From: Nemertoderma westbladi
Lineage: Eukaryota; Xenacoelomorpha; Nemertodermatida; Nemertodermatidae
Assembly (NCBI GenBank): GCA_032718475.1
Contig: JAUCBJ010008389.1
Coordinates: 1 to 64,000 of the forward strand
Reading direction: 5' to 3'
Length of the DNA: 64,000 nt
A program made the position numbers and the translations under genes. The notes under the pieces were generated by a model that made no database searches, was not told the DNA's origin, and was given only the letters and a program-made list of their open reading frames with translations. Of the stretch, positions 16,050-27,900 are shown in pieces; positions within the stretch are counted from its first letter, which is position 1; every line of letters starts with the position of its first letter.

Positions 16050-18018
16050 GAAAGTGCCGAAATGACCTCTACAAGGCGCAGAAAGACCCGACTGAAACAG
16101 ACTACAGCGGCCAAGAATGCAGTTAAGGCTGCATCTTGGTCCCTGAACAGGCAGTACTCTGTTAATTTACAGGAGCTAATAAACCAACAGGTTGATGCCA
16201 TCAATGATGCTGACGACAGCAGGCAATCATCCCAGGCATGGAGATCGATCAACTTGCTTGCTGGTCGAAAAATCCGACCAACCACCAAGGTTAAGGCTGA
16301 ATCACCAGCCGATCGCCTCAATGGTTGGAAGGCCCACTTTGAAAAGCTCCTCAATAATGACAGGGTATTGCCTGATAACTTTATAGAAGTAAAAGTGTCT
16401 GAGTCTGTACTCCCAGATATTCCCATTGGTGATATCTCCTTTGCAGAAGTGAAGGCTGCTGCGAAGAGCATTAAGACCAATCGTGCCAGTGGAGGAGATG
16501 GTGTTCCCCCTGAGGTCTTTAAAATACCTGAGTGTTTAAAGCTCATCTATCCCATCATAGTAGACATGTACCGGACAACAAGAGTCCCACAAGAAATGAA
16601 AACAAATAAGTTGGTGCCAGTTCCCAAGAAGGGCAACCTAACACTCTATGGTTCTTTTCGGGGAATCTCATTGATCTCGATTGCTGCAAAGCTATACAAT
16701 AGAATTCTATTAAATCGCATCAGGGATCCCATTGAGAGACTGCTCCGTGGAAATCAGAATGGGTTCCGTAAAGGTCGTGGGACCATGGAGCCCATTTTGG
16801 CACTTAGAAGGATAATTGAAGAGTTATCAAATAAGAAAGACAGGCTAACTGGCAGGACTAACTGGCTGTTATCTTTGTTGACTTCTTCAAGGCCTTTAAT
16901 TCAGTCTCTCGCTCACGTATGTTCAGCATACTTTCATTATATGGGATTCCTGATGAAATTATTGCAGCAATCAGATCAGTATACGATGGTTCGACAACAT
17001 TTGTGTCTACTGTTGACGGTGACACAGAACCATTTAAAGTGTTATGGGGCGTCCTCCAGGGAGACACACTTGCACCATTCTTGTTCATAATTGTTGTTGA
17101 CTATGTTCTACGCATGTCCTTAGATCATCATAATGATGATGGGGTGATGATAACTTCACCTACTGGCTCCAGAAGTCGAGGAAATCCTGCCAAGTACCAA
17201 ACTGATCTAGACTTTGCTGATGACTTAGGAGTACTCTCAGAATCACTAGAGGGAGCCCAACGGCTCCTCAGCTCATTAGAACATGCTGCTTCTAGTGTTG
17301 GTCTTTTTATTAACTCCAGAAAGACCACAATTTTGACAACTTTGAAAGTCCTCAGCAAGTCTCTGATCGGATGAGCATAAGCTCAAAAGATGGTATGCTT
17401 GAGCATGTGGATGACTTCTGTTACCTGGGATCATGGATCCGGAAGTCAGATGAGGACCTTCGAATACGTAAGGGAAAGGCATTGGCAGCCTTGAATAGGC
17501 TTTCCAGGATTTGGAAGTCACCGAGAATTAATCGGAAACTAAAGGTCCGATTATTTAGATCAGCAGTAGTTCCAATACTCCTCTATGGGAGTCCATGCTG
17601 GGCTCTAACTGCTGAGGACACCAAATCTCTGGATGGCACATTCACAAGAATGCTACGCCGGGTCCATTGTGTCAAGTACAATGCACACATCTCCAACCAG
17701 ACACTATATAACATAGGAGGTGTCTCATTGGTTCCCCCAAGCTTGACACTAGAACAAAATCGCCTCCGCTTTGCAGGACATTGCTTTCGCCGTGAGGACC
17801 AGCCAGTGCATAATCTTGTACTTTGGCAGCCTCATGGAGTGAATAAGCATGGTGGACAGCCCATGACTTTCTTGAGACGCATCTTAAAGGACACTGGCCT
17901 TGAAGATGCGGATGATCTAGCAAATGTCATGGGTGATAGGGAGTTGTGGCGGTGCAATTTTGTCGATAAGCCGGCACAGCATTCTTAAAAATGCAGCTGC
18001 AATGCAGCATGCCGATCC

Positions 18019-18050
<32 letters not shown>
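16050..18050 (+). mobile_element. RTE-like LINE copy C, 5'-truncated, nested in a minisatellite
   Basis: Starts in the linker before RT (AAGTGCCGAAATGACCTCTA, matching copy B at about 10974) and lacks the endonuclease. It carries all RT blocks ([53 protein letters not shown]), the [16 protein letters not shown] region, and the terminus ending DKPAQHS at 17986. Two frame breaks separate it from an intact ORF: an insertion near 16850 that splits motif A, and a 4-bp deletion near 17340. It ends with GATCC and (TAG)n at about 18018-18050; short tandem tails are typical of RTE elements. It is nearly identical to copy D, so insertion was relatively recent. Confidence 0.9.
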
Positions 18051-18720
18051 TCCACATTCCCGCATTTCCATCTTCCTACTTTCCCATCCACCTTCCCACA
18101 TTCCCATCTTCCTCATTCCCACCCACTTTCCCACATTCCCATCCACCTTCCCATATTCCCATCATCCTACATTCCCATCCACCTTCCCATCTCCCCATCT
18201 TCCCACATTCCCATCCACCTTCCAACATTCCCATCTTCCCACATTCCCATCCACCTTCCCACATTCCCATCTTCCTACATTTCCACCCACCTTCCCATCT
18301 TCCCACATTCCCATCCACCTTCCCACATTCCCATCTTCCTACATTTCCACCCACCTTCCCACATTTCCATCTACCTTCCCACATTCCCATCTTCCTTCAT
18401 TCCCATCCACCTTCCGACATTCCCATCTTACCACATTCCCATTTTCCTACATACCCACACACCTTCCCACATTCCCATCCACCTTCCCATATTCCCACAT
18501 TCCCATCCACCTTCCCACATTCCCATCCACCTTCCCACATTCCCATCCACCTTCCCACATTCCCAGCTTCCTACATTCCCACCTTCCTACAATCCCATCT
18601 TCCCATCCACCTTCCCGCATTCCCATCTTCCCACATTCCCATCCACCCACATTCCCATCTTAACCCACCCACCCACCTTCCCACCCACCTTCCCTTCCCA
18701 CCCACCCACCTTCTCACTCA
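18051..18720. repeat. C-rich minisatellite, right block
   Basis: Tandem CCCATCCACCTTCCCACATT and CCCATCTTCCTACATT units, ending in CCCACCCACC. Long Pro/His/Ser-rich open frames here (FPHSHPPSHIP type) are produced by the repeat and are not genes. Confidence 0.9.
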
Positions 18721-18797
18721 ACGTCCGACCGACTGATCAACAGACCATCCCCCCTCAAAAAAGAGGACTTCGCGCAGCACGTGAATACCAAAACACC

Positions 18798-18937
18798 CCC
18801 CATGTGAAGTTTCCCAGACTGTTTGGGAAGATGGTCTAAAATACGAAAGTTGCCTAATGATAGTGAATGGGCCAAATTCCGTTTCGATGTGTTTTTTTTT
18901 TCGCTGGGAATGGGAATCCTGGGAAACTTCACATGGG
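18798..18937. mobile_element. Short hairpin/MITE-like element
   Basis: Perfect 19-bp inverted repeats, CCCATGTGAAGTTTCCCAG at 18798-18816 and its reverse complement at 18919-18937, enclose about 100 bp of non-coding sequence. Confidence 0.55.
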
Positions 18938-20261
18938 CGACGATTAGCACAATAATTAAGAAATAAAGAATTTCATTAAATCAAGGTGTGTGGTCAGGAA
19001 ATTGAACATTATGACGACCTCACCTTTATTGACTTATTCCAACATTAACCTAACTATGAACGCCATCTGACGGTAATTTATTTAGTACTTATATATACTC
19101 TAAAACCTAACCAAGATGACGTTTTCAATAAAGAAGAAGTAAACAATAGTTGGTCTACTAGAGGCAATATAAATGATAAACTGCCCATTCACGTGCTTTG
19201 TAGACTGACAGGCACACACACATTCCCCACAACCAATATGGAAGGAAGAATTACATGTTTAATGCCAAGTTTCAAGGCAGGAAATAGCCGCGATATGATT
19301 GGCCAATGGCATTGGAAGGCTGGAATGCTTGGTAGTAAATGGCGTGTTATATGTTTAGGTGGCTTGTAGAATATTCTCCAAAGTGAATAGAAACTGAACG
19401 CGTACAAACTTATCTCTCCTTATCTAATATTGCCGTTTTACAACAGTTATTTGAAGTTTTATTTTAAATAAACAAATAATACAGGTTTGATAACACTTCG
19501 CATAATCCTTTAATCCTATTGAATTGACAGATTTAATTTCAAATCTTCAGCTTAGTTAAGGTATCTAATGCTTTGCTTTCAGTGAATTGTTTCTTTATTT
19601 ATTATATTTTTTATCATGAAGTATAATATCACTTATGGCTTACCGGTAATTATCGATTCCCTCCATAATATAACTGCTATCTATACTGATATATGCAGTA
19701 GGCAGTACTGTATATTGTTATACACTCCTTTATAAGAACACAAAATTGTGTCAATTGCAAAGAACAGTAAATCAATATAAAATTTCATCGTTACAAATAT
19801 TATTATAATAATAAATTAATTATAATAATATACACGTTTTTTTTATTCAATTTGTCCAGTCCAGCCCTGGCTAATTCAGTTCATTCTCGGCCTACTCAAT
19901 ATTTTACACGTAGTGCATTTGTTATCATTATGCAGACTGACGTGGTGCCCTACACTAGCAGTGCTATTGGGTCCACGTTAATCTTAGGCTATATGTATAA
20001 TTTAATACCGGTATAATTACCGTACGGATTTATCATTATAATTCAATTCCATTACAGTCATAAAACAAAGTCTGGGTAGCTATGCTTAATAGTCCCCAGT
20101 TAAGGTGCCATTCTGTGCTATTTTAATTTTAGAACAATTTAAGACTATTTTGTGCCATAAATTTCCATATATTTTAAGAAAAAATTTATTTTACTGGTTC
20201 TTATAAAAATAATGAGTGTACCGGTATTTAGAAGAGTGTACCTATATTTCAGTATTTACTT
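18938..20261. other. AT-rich intergenic region
   Basis: No gene recognised. Palindromes TACCGGTA lie at 19641, 20006 and 20219. The minus-strand open frame at 19189-19407 has no recognisable motif. Confidence 0.5.
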
Positions 20262-20872
20262 ATGAGGCGCCGTTTACGCCAAAACTGTCTGAATAAATAT
20301 TATACTCAAGTTGTATCAATAAAAAAATATTATACTTAAGTTGTATCAATAAAAAAACATTCTAAATTCTCGGCCGAGTTGGCGAGTTTCTCGTCCGAGT
20401 TTTTCTCGGCCGAGAAAGTATTAAAAGATTAAACGGCGGGAAATATAAAATGCCATTGTTGACCTTTCAGTACAGCAGTACGGTAGCCTATGTTTTAAGC
20501 AGTTTCAATGCGCTAAAGCTATATACGTTCATTTGTGGCAGTTGTTACTGGTAGTGTGGCGAATATATGGAACAGTATTGCAATACAATTTGTCAATATT
20601 TCTAGAATTTGATGTGCCAGGCTCCAGTTAGATTTGTGGCATGTTAAATTTAAGAAAACGCTCCTTTATCAAAGGGAAAGGAAAATAACATTTTAAATTT
20701 GCCGCCGTTACAACTTTTAAGATTATAAATTCTCGGCCGAGAAAAACCGAGAAAACTTGGCCGAGAAAAACTCGGCCGAGAAAAAACTCGGCTGAGAATC
20801 TCGGCCGAGAATTTAGATACATCTTTAAGTATAATGTTTATTCAGATAGTTTCGGCGTAAACGGCGCTTCAT
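20262..20872. mobile_element. Foldback/MITE-like element with CTCGGCCGAG-rich arms
   Basis: The left end, ATGAGGCGCCGTTTACGCC at 20262, and the right end, GGCGTAAACGGCGCTTCAT to 20872, are inverted repeats. Similarity continues inward through TCTGAATAAATATTATACT, then an array of CTCGGCCGAG palindromes in each arm (about 20371-20415 and 20732-20814), then AACGGCGG and AAAATG, giving arms of roughly 170-190 bp. The left arm has a 30-bp internal duplication (GTTGTATCAATAAAAAAA twice). The centre of about 200 bp has no ORF. Flanking bases read TAT...ATA, but no duplication can be fixed. Confidence 0.75.
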
Positions 20873-21822
20873 ATTTTCTTCGCCATTCGATGTATGGCTG
20901 TTGATGTATGGATGATGGGTTTGGGTACGGCTGTACGGGGTAAAGTACATTTTAAATATGATTTTGTTATGATGTTATAAGACTGCATATAGAATAGAGG
21001 CAGTCTTAAGGTGCCTATAAATGTTGTAAGTTCCCTCCAGCCACCCCCCCACCCCCTCCCCACCCCACCACCCACCGGCCACCACCCCATACCGGTATAC
21101 AATACTTTAAATGCCCCGTTCACCCCGAGTAAGGCGTACATATTGTCTAAGCTTTTAGTCTAGACCCGCGTAATTCCTTTGCCTTATTTTCCGTTATACA
21201 ATCGATGTTTATGAAAACGTTTATTGATCGGATAAAATAGCTTTTAAGTAAAATAATGGATATTAACGAGTGGAACAAATTAAAGTGACGAGGGTTAATA
21301 GCGCAAAATGACCCAAATGTGTTGAATTTGTCAAATGTCAAATATGTTGGTTTAAAATTTTAGTTGAAAACATTATGGGAAAGGAGCAGTGGTTACAGGT
21401 GTTGTCGGTGTTGGTTGTTATAACCAAAACAATAAACAAAACTTTAGTTAATATGCGACTAATTTTAACTGCGGTCAATGTACGCCACTATCTGAGCTGA
21501 GTGGCGTTAAATTTTTAATTAAATTAAATTTTTAATTTGATTTAATTAATTAATTCGATATTAATATTCTTCTTGTACTATTATTAGCTGTTTCTGTACT
21601 CGCACTGTAATGTACTGTTTAGTGTGTATTTCTACAGTAAATGCTACCCAATATAGACACAGTTTGGTTAATATAATTTATTTAATGTAACTGAAAGATT
21701 AATACTGAAAGATAATAAAGACTGCAGCTTTATCGGTTTGGCCCAACCACATTCTGACATAAATAGTCGGCGGGGAGTTTCCTAGGTCTATCCATTTTCT
21801 ATTTGAGGAACTGTGTCGTAGT
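20873..21822. other. Upstream region of the STAR gene
   Basis: Non-coding. It includes a C-rich stretch (about 21040-21085), a TACCGGTA at 21090, and one diverged relative of the 68-bp repeat at about 21377-21437 (GGGAAAGGAGCAG, then TAACCAAAACAATAAAC). No certain TATA box. Any 5' UTR and promoter of the STAR gene must lie here or further left. Confidence 0.4.
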
Positions 21823-21943
21823 ATGGCGGTAGATTCAACTATAACCTCAGCTGATTACCTCAGCCAACTAATAAAAGACAAAAAGACATTAACTTTCGTT
21901 CCTCCAAATGTTTTTCTGCATCTTGATCGCCTCATTGATGACG
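21823..21943 (+). CDS. qki/how: STAR gene exon 1 (QUA1)
   Basis: Encodes 40 residues plus one base: [10 protein letters not shown], then [20 protein letters not shown] and [10 protein letters not shown], the QUA1 homodimerisation helices. Donor G|GTAAGT. The leftover G joins AG of exon 2 to make Glu, restoring the family's RLxDDEI sequence. A 32-nt G run starts 22 nt beyond the exon end. Confidence 0.92.
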
Positions 21944-21962
21944 GTAAGTTGTTGGGGGATGG

Positions 21963-21998
<36 letters not shown>

Positions 21999-24900
21999 GT
22001 TTGGGCTTAGGTTGGGCGTTAAGTCACTAGCCCTTAAAAATAACCTCTTAACGAAAATCCCATCTCGCTTTGCTTTCGGCGAATTAATGTCCTCAGTCCT
22101 GCCATCGTTCTCACAGAATATCAGTAAGGGGCTCTACAGTTTTAAGTTATTGATCCATTTAACCTAATGAAACAACCAGCTTAATTAACGCCCCAACCTG
22201 TGTGAGTGGGGATTCCCAGTGGACATTAATGTCCCAACTTGTGTGAGTGGGGATTCCCAGTGGACATTAACACCACTACCTGTGTGAGTGTGAGTGGAGA
22301 TTCCCGGCCCAGTGGACATTAACGCCCCAACCTGTGTGAGTGGGGATTCCCAGTGGACATTAAAGCCCCAACCTGTGTGAGTGGGGCTTCCCAGTGGACA
22401 TTAACGCCACTACCTGTGTGAGTGGGGATTCCCAGCCCAGTGGACATTAACGCCCCAACCTGTGTGAGAGGGGATTCCCAGTGGACATTAACGCCCCAAC
22501 CTGTGTGAGTGGGGATTCTCAGTGGACATTAAAGCCCCAACCTGTGTGAGTGGGGATTCCCAGTGGACATTAACGCCACTACCTGTGTGAGTGGGGATTC
22601 CCGGCCCAGTGGACGTTAACGCCCTACTACTAGGATCGGCATGCTGCATTGCAGCTGCATTTTTAAGAATGCTGTGCCGGCTTATCGACAAAATTGCACC
22701 GCCACAACTCCCTATCACCCATGACATTTGCTAGATCATCCGCATCTTCAAGGCCAGTGTCCTTTAAGATGCGTCTCAAGAAAGTCATTGGCTGTCCACC
22801 ATGCTTATTCACTCCATGAGGCTGCCAAAGTACAAGATTATGCACTGGTTGGTCCTCACGGCGAAAGCAATGTCCTGCAAAGCGGAGGCGATTTTGTTCT
22901 AGTGTCAAGCTTGGGGGAACCAAAGAGACACCTCCAATGTTATATAGTGTCTGGTTGGAGATGTGTGCATTGTACTTGACACAATGAACCCGGCGTAGCA
23001 TTCTTGTGAATGTGCCATCCAGAGATTTGGTGTCCTCAGCAGTTAGAGCCCAGCATGGACTCCCATAGAGGAGTACTGGAACTACTGCTGCTCTAAATAA
23101 TCGGACCTTAAGTTTCCGATTAATTCTCGGTGACTTCCAAATCCTGGAAAGCCTATTCAAGGATGCCCATGCCTTTCCCTTACGTATTCGAAGGTCCTCA
23201 CCTGACTTCCGGATCCATGATCCCAGGTAACAGAATTCGTCCACATGCTCAAGCATACCATCTTTTGAGCTTATGCTCATCCGATCAGAGACTTGCTGAG
23301 GACTTTCAAAGTTAACTGTCAACATTTTGGTCTTTCTGGAATTGATAAAAAGACCAACACTAGAAGCAGCATGTTCTAATGAGCTGAGGAGCCGTTGGGC
23401 TCCCTCTAGTGATTCTGAGAGTACTCCTAAGTCATCAGCAAAGTCAAGATCAGTTAGGTACTTGGCAGGATTTCCTCGACTTCTGGAGCCAGTAGGTGGA
23501 GTTATCATCACCCCATAATCATTATGATGATCTAAGGACATGCGTAGAACATAGTCAACCACAATTATGAACAAGACATTAACGCCCCAACCTGTGTGAG
23601 TGGGGATTCCCAGTGGACATTAACGCCCCAACCTGTTGTGAGTGGGGATTCCCAGTGGACATTAACGCCACAACCTGTGTGAGTGGGGATTCCCGGCCCA
23701 GTGGACATTAACTCCCCAACCTGTGTGAGTGGGGATTCCCAGTGGACATTAACGCCCCAAACTGTGTGAGTGGGGATTTCCAGTGGACATTAACGCCCCA
23801 ACCTGTGTGAGTGGGGATTCCCGGCCCAGGGGACATTAACGCCACAACCTGTGTGAGTGGGGATTCCCAGTGGACATTAACGCCCCAAACTGTGTGAGTG
23901 GGGATTCCCAGTGGACATTAACGCCCCAACCTGTGCGAGTGGGGATTCCCGGCCCAGTGGACATTAACGCCCCAACCTGTGTGAGTGGGGATTCCCAGTG
24001 GACATTAACGCCCCAACCTGTGTGAGTGGGGATTCCCGGCCCAGGGGACATTAACGCCACAACCTGTGTGAGTGGGGATTCCCAGTGGACATTAACGCCC
24101 CAACCTATGTGAGTGGGGATTCCCGGCCCAGTGGACATTAACGCCCCAACCTGTGTGAGTGGGGATTCCCAGTGGACCAGTTGAGACGAGACAGTCTTTT
24201 GGTAATATCCAACCAAATCGTTAATTCGCATTTCTACTGAATGAAATTTCAGGAAATAAAATGTTACATGTTGACATTTTCACCGTCAGTAATGTAGCAA
24301 ACCAAATTTAGTAATAACAATAATAATAAACTCATCCTACCTAATATTCACACTCAAATATTACTTTTGAAGGTGGCGAGCAAAAATATTTCCAAGACAA
24401 TCCTTTAAATTATATTAATTAAGTAAATAAATTAATTAACTATTTAATTTAAAAAAATGAAGTAAGATTGAAAATGTTCTCTTTAAATTTTAAGAAATAT
24501 ACGCTAGAAATGTAAGCAGTATAGTTAATAATATAATATAAAAATTAATTGCAAGAATGCCACAGGACCCATTAAGCAATACCGGTATCAAGATTAATAA
24601 AGATCTTTAATAAAATTGCATTTCCTGACTGTGCTGAGTCATCAAAGTTAAACAGTAGAAAACAGTAACCAGTTTTATTTTAGGTACCGTAAGATGAATA
24701 ATTTTCCCACCATTGACTTGCCTCAGAAATGAACTTGTCAAAATTCAAAAGTACCTTTAAATTGGTTCTATTTGCTACTGTTATAGGGAGACCATTCCAT
24801 GGAGCAACCACACGGTTGCTAAAGAAGTGTTCCCGAAGCTAAAGACGAGATTTCCTATGAACTAAGTTATGACCAGCTCTAAAAGTAGCATTTCTAGTAT

Positions 24901-27900
24901 TGTGTAGTGGTTGTGGTTTAACCAAAGAGCCCATCATCAGCCCGACAGTAAAAGTCAGTAACATATCACCACGATGCACCTGCGGTTTTTTAAAGTCGTG
25001 AGACCAACTTGATCAATGCGTAGGAGATCCTTTCTTGAGATTATTTTCTACTTCTCTAAAATGACTCCAATGGAGGAAGTAGAATTATGTAATCTTTCAA
25101 TTTCATTTTTTTGGCGGGTTTGAAGAGCTTCGTATCATCTAGACAGAAAACTATAAACTGTAACCGCATCCTTCGTAACCGGGGGTAAAGTAAAGCCAAC
25201 TAGGTCGAGCGAGTTTGAACAATAGCCAGTAGCATATTGCAGTACCTCCTCAGAGAAACAATAACAATAACAGCTATGAAATCGCCTTTTGAAAATGCAT
25301 TATTTTAATGTATAATGTCTATCGTATTGGCAGTACTATCTGCTATACACACACATTAAGGATATATTGTGTTTGTGTTGTACTTCTGTTAATTTCTCCC
25401 CAATATATTATACAATGAATAGCTACCGGTCCGGTACCATAAAGACAGAAAAACTCCTGGCTGTTGCAACGTTATTTCTTATTGGCCACATCACAGCGAG
25501 ATCAAACACAACTATATAGTGTACACCGGTATGAAACCTAGTCCTATGAAATGGAAAGGACAATAAAAACCTCTAATGGAATCAATGTTTATTGTCAGCG
25601 GTGCTGGCCGTAGCAACATTGTCAATTTCCAACTGCGTTCTTCCGTGGATGTTATATGTCAATAAATTATAGGACATAAAAAATGACAAAGTTTCAAAAG
25701 CCTTTGTTGCCGAAGGGAGCGGAGCTGAGATTGAATTTTCTTATGGTTATGAGCGAAATAATGCCTGCGGTACCGGTGTTTAGTTTGCAACCAAGTTGTA
25801 TTATTAATAGGAGAACCGACCATCGCCTCTGGGACACGTTTGAGGTAATTTACGCTCGTCTTTTTCCCAGACGAACCTTCACTTATAGCATTCCTGCGTT
25901 GAGTAATTGATTTATTGCGGATATTCTGTGGCGTTTCTATTTCTACGTAGCTTTAGGGCGTATGCATTTGAAAATATTTTGCCGGAGGGACTAAAAAGTT
26001 TAATAAAATTGTTGAATTTTTTTGCACAATATTATTTTATTTAAGCGGTAATTATCCATTATTTTATAACTAAATGATGCTAAAATTTAACTGGTTTTCT
26101 GTGCTTTAAAGGTCAGCCAGAATTACCGGAATATCCCAAGTAGTTACCAACTTTTACACTAAAATGATGGCCAATGATGCTATCATTATCCCATAAACAA
26201 TTAATTTCTCATACTGAGTATTTTTTTGTCAATAACCGTGGTTGGTGTGGCATTGATCGCTGTTCGGTCTGCTGCATTCCGTATGCACCAGATGGTGTCC
26301 AAACATATTGCGAATATGTATCTATTGTCTGTGTGTATGTACACTTCTGAATATTTGTCTTACTAAGTATTGGATACATATAGTAAGGGTTACTTACACC
26401 TTCCATCTTCCTTGGCATATAACTGCATTCGAGTGCATTGCATTAAATTGCTTATTTATTGACAGCAAAGTTTGACTAATATTAGTATATAATATTATGT
26501 GCATATATCGTTGCAGGTTAGATATCAGTATTCCAAATACTAAACATAAAATATACAGTATATACTTTGGCTGCCTGGAGGAATCCATACTTTTCACTGG
26601 CTGTGATACCCATACAAGACATGATAACTGATCAAATCACAAAGTAAGTGGTTCTTTGTAAAAACGGTAATAATGGAGACCACCTACAACACTGAGATAA
26701 TTTATTGCCAGTATTATTCTTATGGTTCACTGTATTGTAATAACCATCGTGTCCTATGATACTATCCTTATCTTTCATCTTACAGTTACTAGTACTCCAG
26801 CCAGCCAGTACCATATCATCTTTTAATCCTCATCTATCAAAATGGGCTTATTACAGGTTATTTACTTCCTAATGACCAGCCTCCAAATATAACTTTTCAT
26901 GGGTTGAAACATTTATGAATTTTAGCCAGATTGCGGTTTGGCATGTTGCAACGCGGTATTACTTACACACGTCGACAAGATTAACAGCTGAGTTTGAGTT
27001 GCCTATTCACATACTTGCATATGTCTAGTATTCCTATGGGTATCCAATCCACCACCACCCCGTGTCTGAATATTTTATTACTCGCAAAGATTTTCCACTG
27101 CATGGGTTTCCTGCTGGCCTGTCTGTTCGCATTATTGTAAGCGGCTTTACTCTTAGTGTTGCTGCACTCGGTTATAGGTATTTCATTTTTCGTGACAGGT
27201 ACATGTTCTGGCGGTGAAGGACAGATGGCAGGTATTATTTCGCGCTGATTTCTTCCATGATTACTTGGTGTCTCTGTTCAACTCTGTTTAACAGTCATGT
27301 CTGGGAATGTTTTATAACCGTATGATGCTTTGCATTCTTATTATATATCTATGTTACCCCACCTTAGAAAATATTTTCAAGTGGCAAAGTCCTTTTTTCA
27401 AGCGCCAGATAAACTGTAGCCATATTTGTATTGTTGGAAAAGGAAATATAAGTTTCTAAGGCCTCAACGATGAGTATAATCCGATTAGGGGCCAATTTGG
27501 GCTGGAAGGGGAAACTGCAATTATAATTACAACACAGGACAGAGCACATCTGTCCAGTGTAGGGCTATGATTGTCCAGGTCAGATTAATAATAACACTGG
27601 CCACCGTGGCCAGTACGACAGGTCAATAACTGTCCAAGACCCGGTTCTGTCCGGGACAGGACAGGGCAATAGGTCGGCCAGGCCAGGACGACAAGGCCAT
27701 AACTGCATTGCAGAAGCAGAACAATAACTGACTACTGTGCATTGGGAAAGCAATAATAACGTTCAAGGTCAGTGTCAAGTGTCAGTGTAATGTCCAGGAC
27801 TTTGATATAGTTGTCAATGATGTGTTAATTACTGTCCAGGACAAGGGCCACAACACTCAAGGGCGCACGGAGTTACAAACTTGTTTAAAAGGCCATGATA

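Noticed and set aside
17924-18839. Pro/His/Ser-rich ORFs (270-282 codons)
   Set aside because: Translation of the C-rich minisatellite; the only real coding part is the LINE C-terminus at the left edge.
25683-25910. Possible small gene (75 codons)
   Set aside because: No recognisable domain; isolated in intron 1; length expected by chance.
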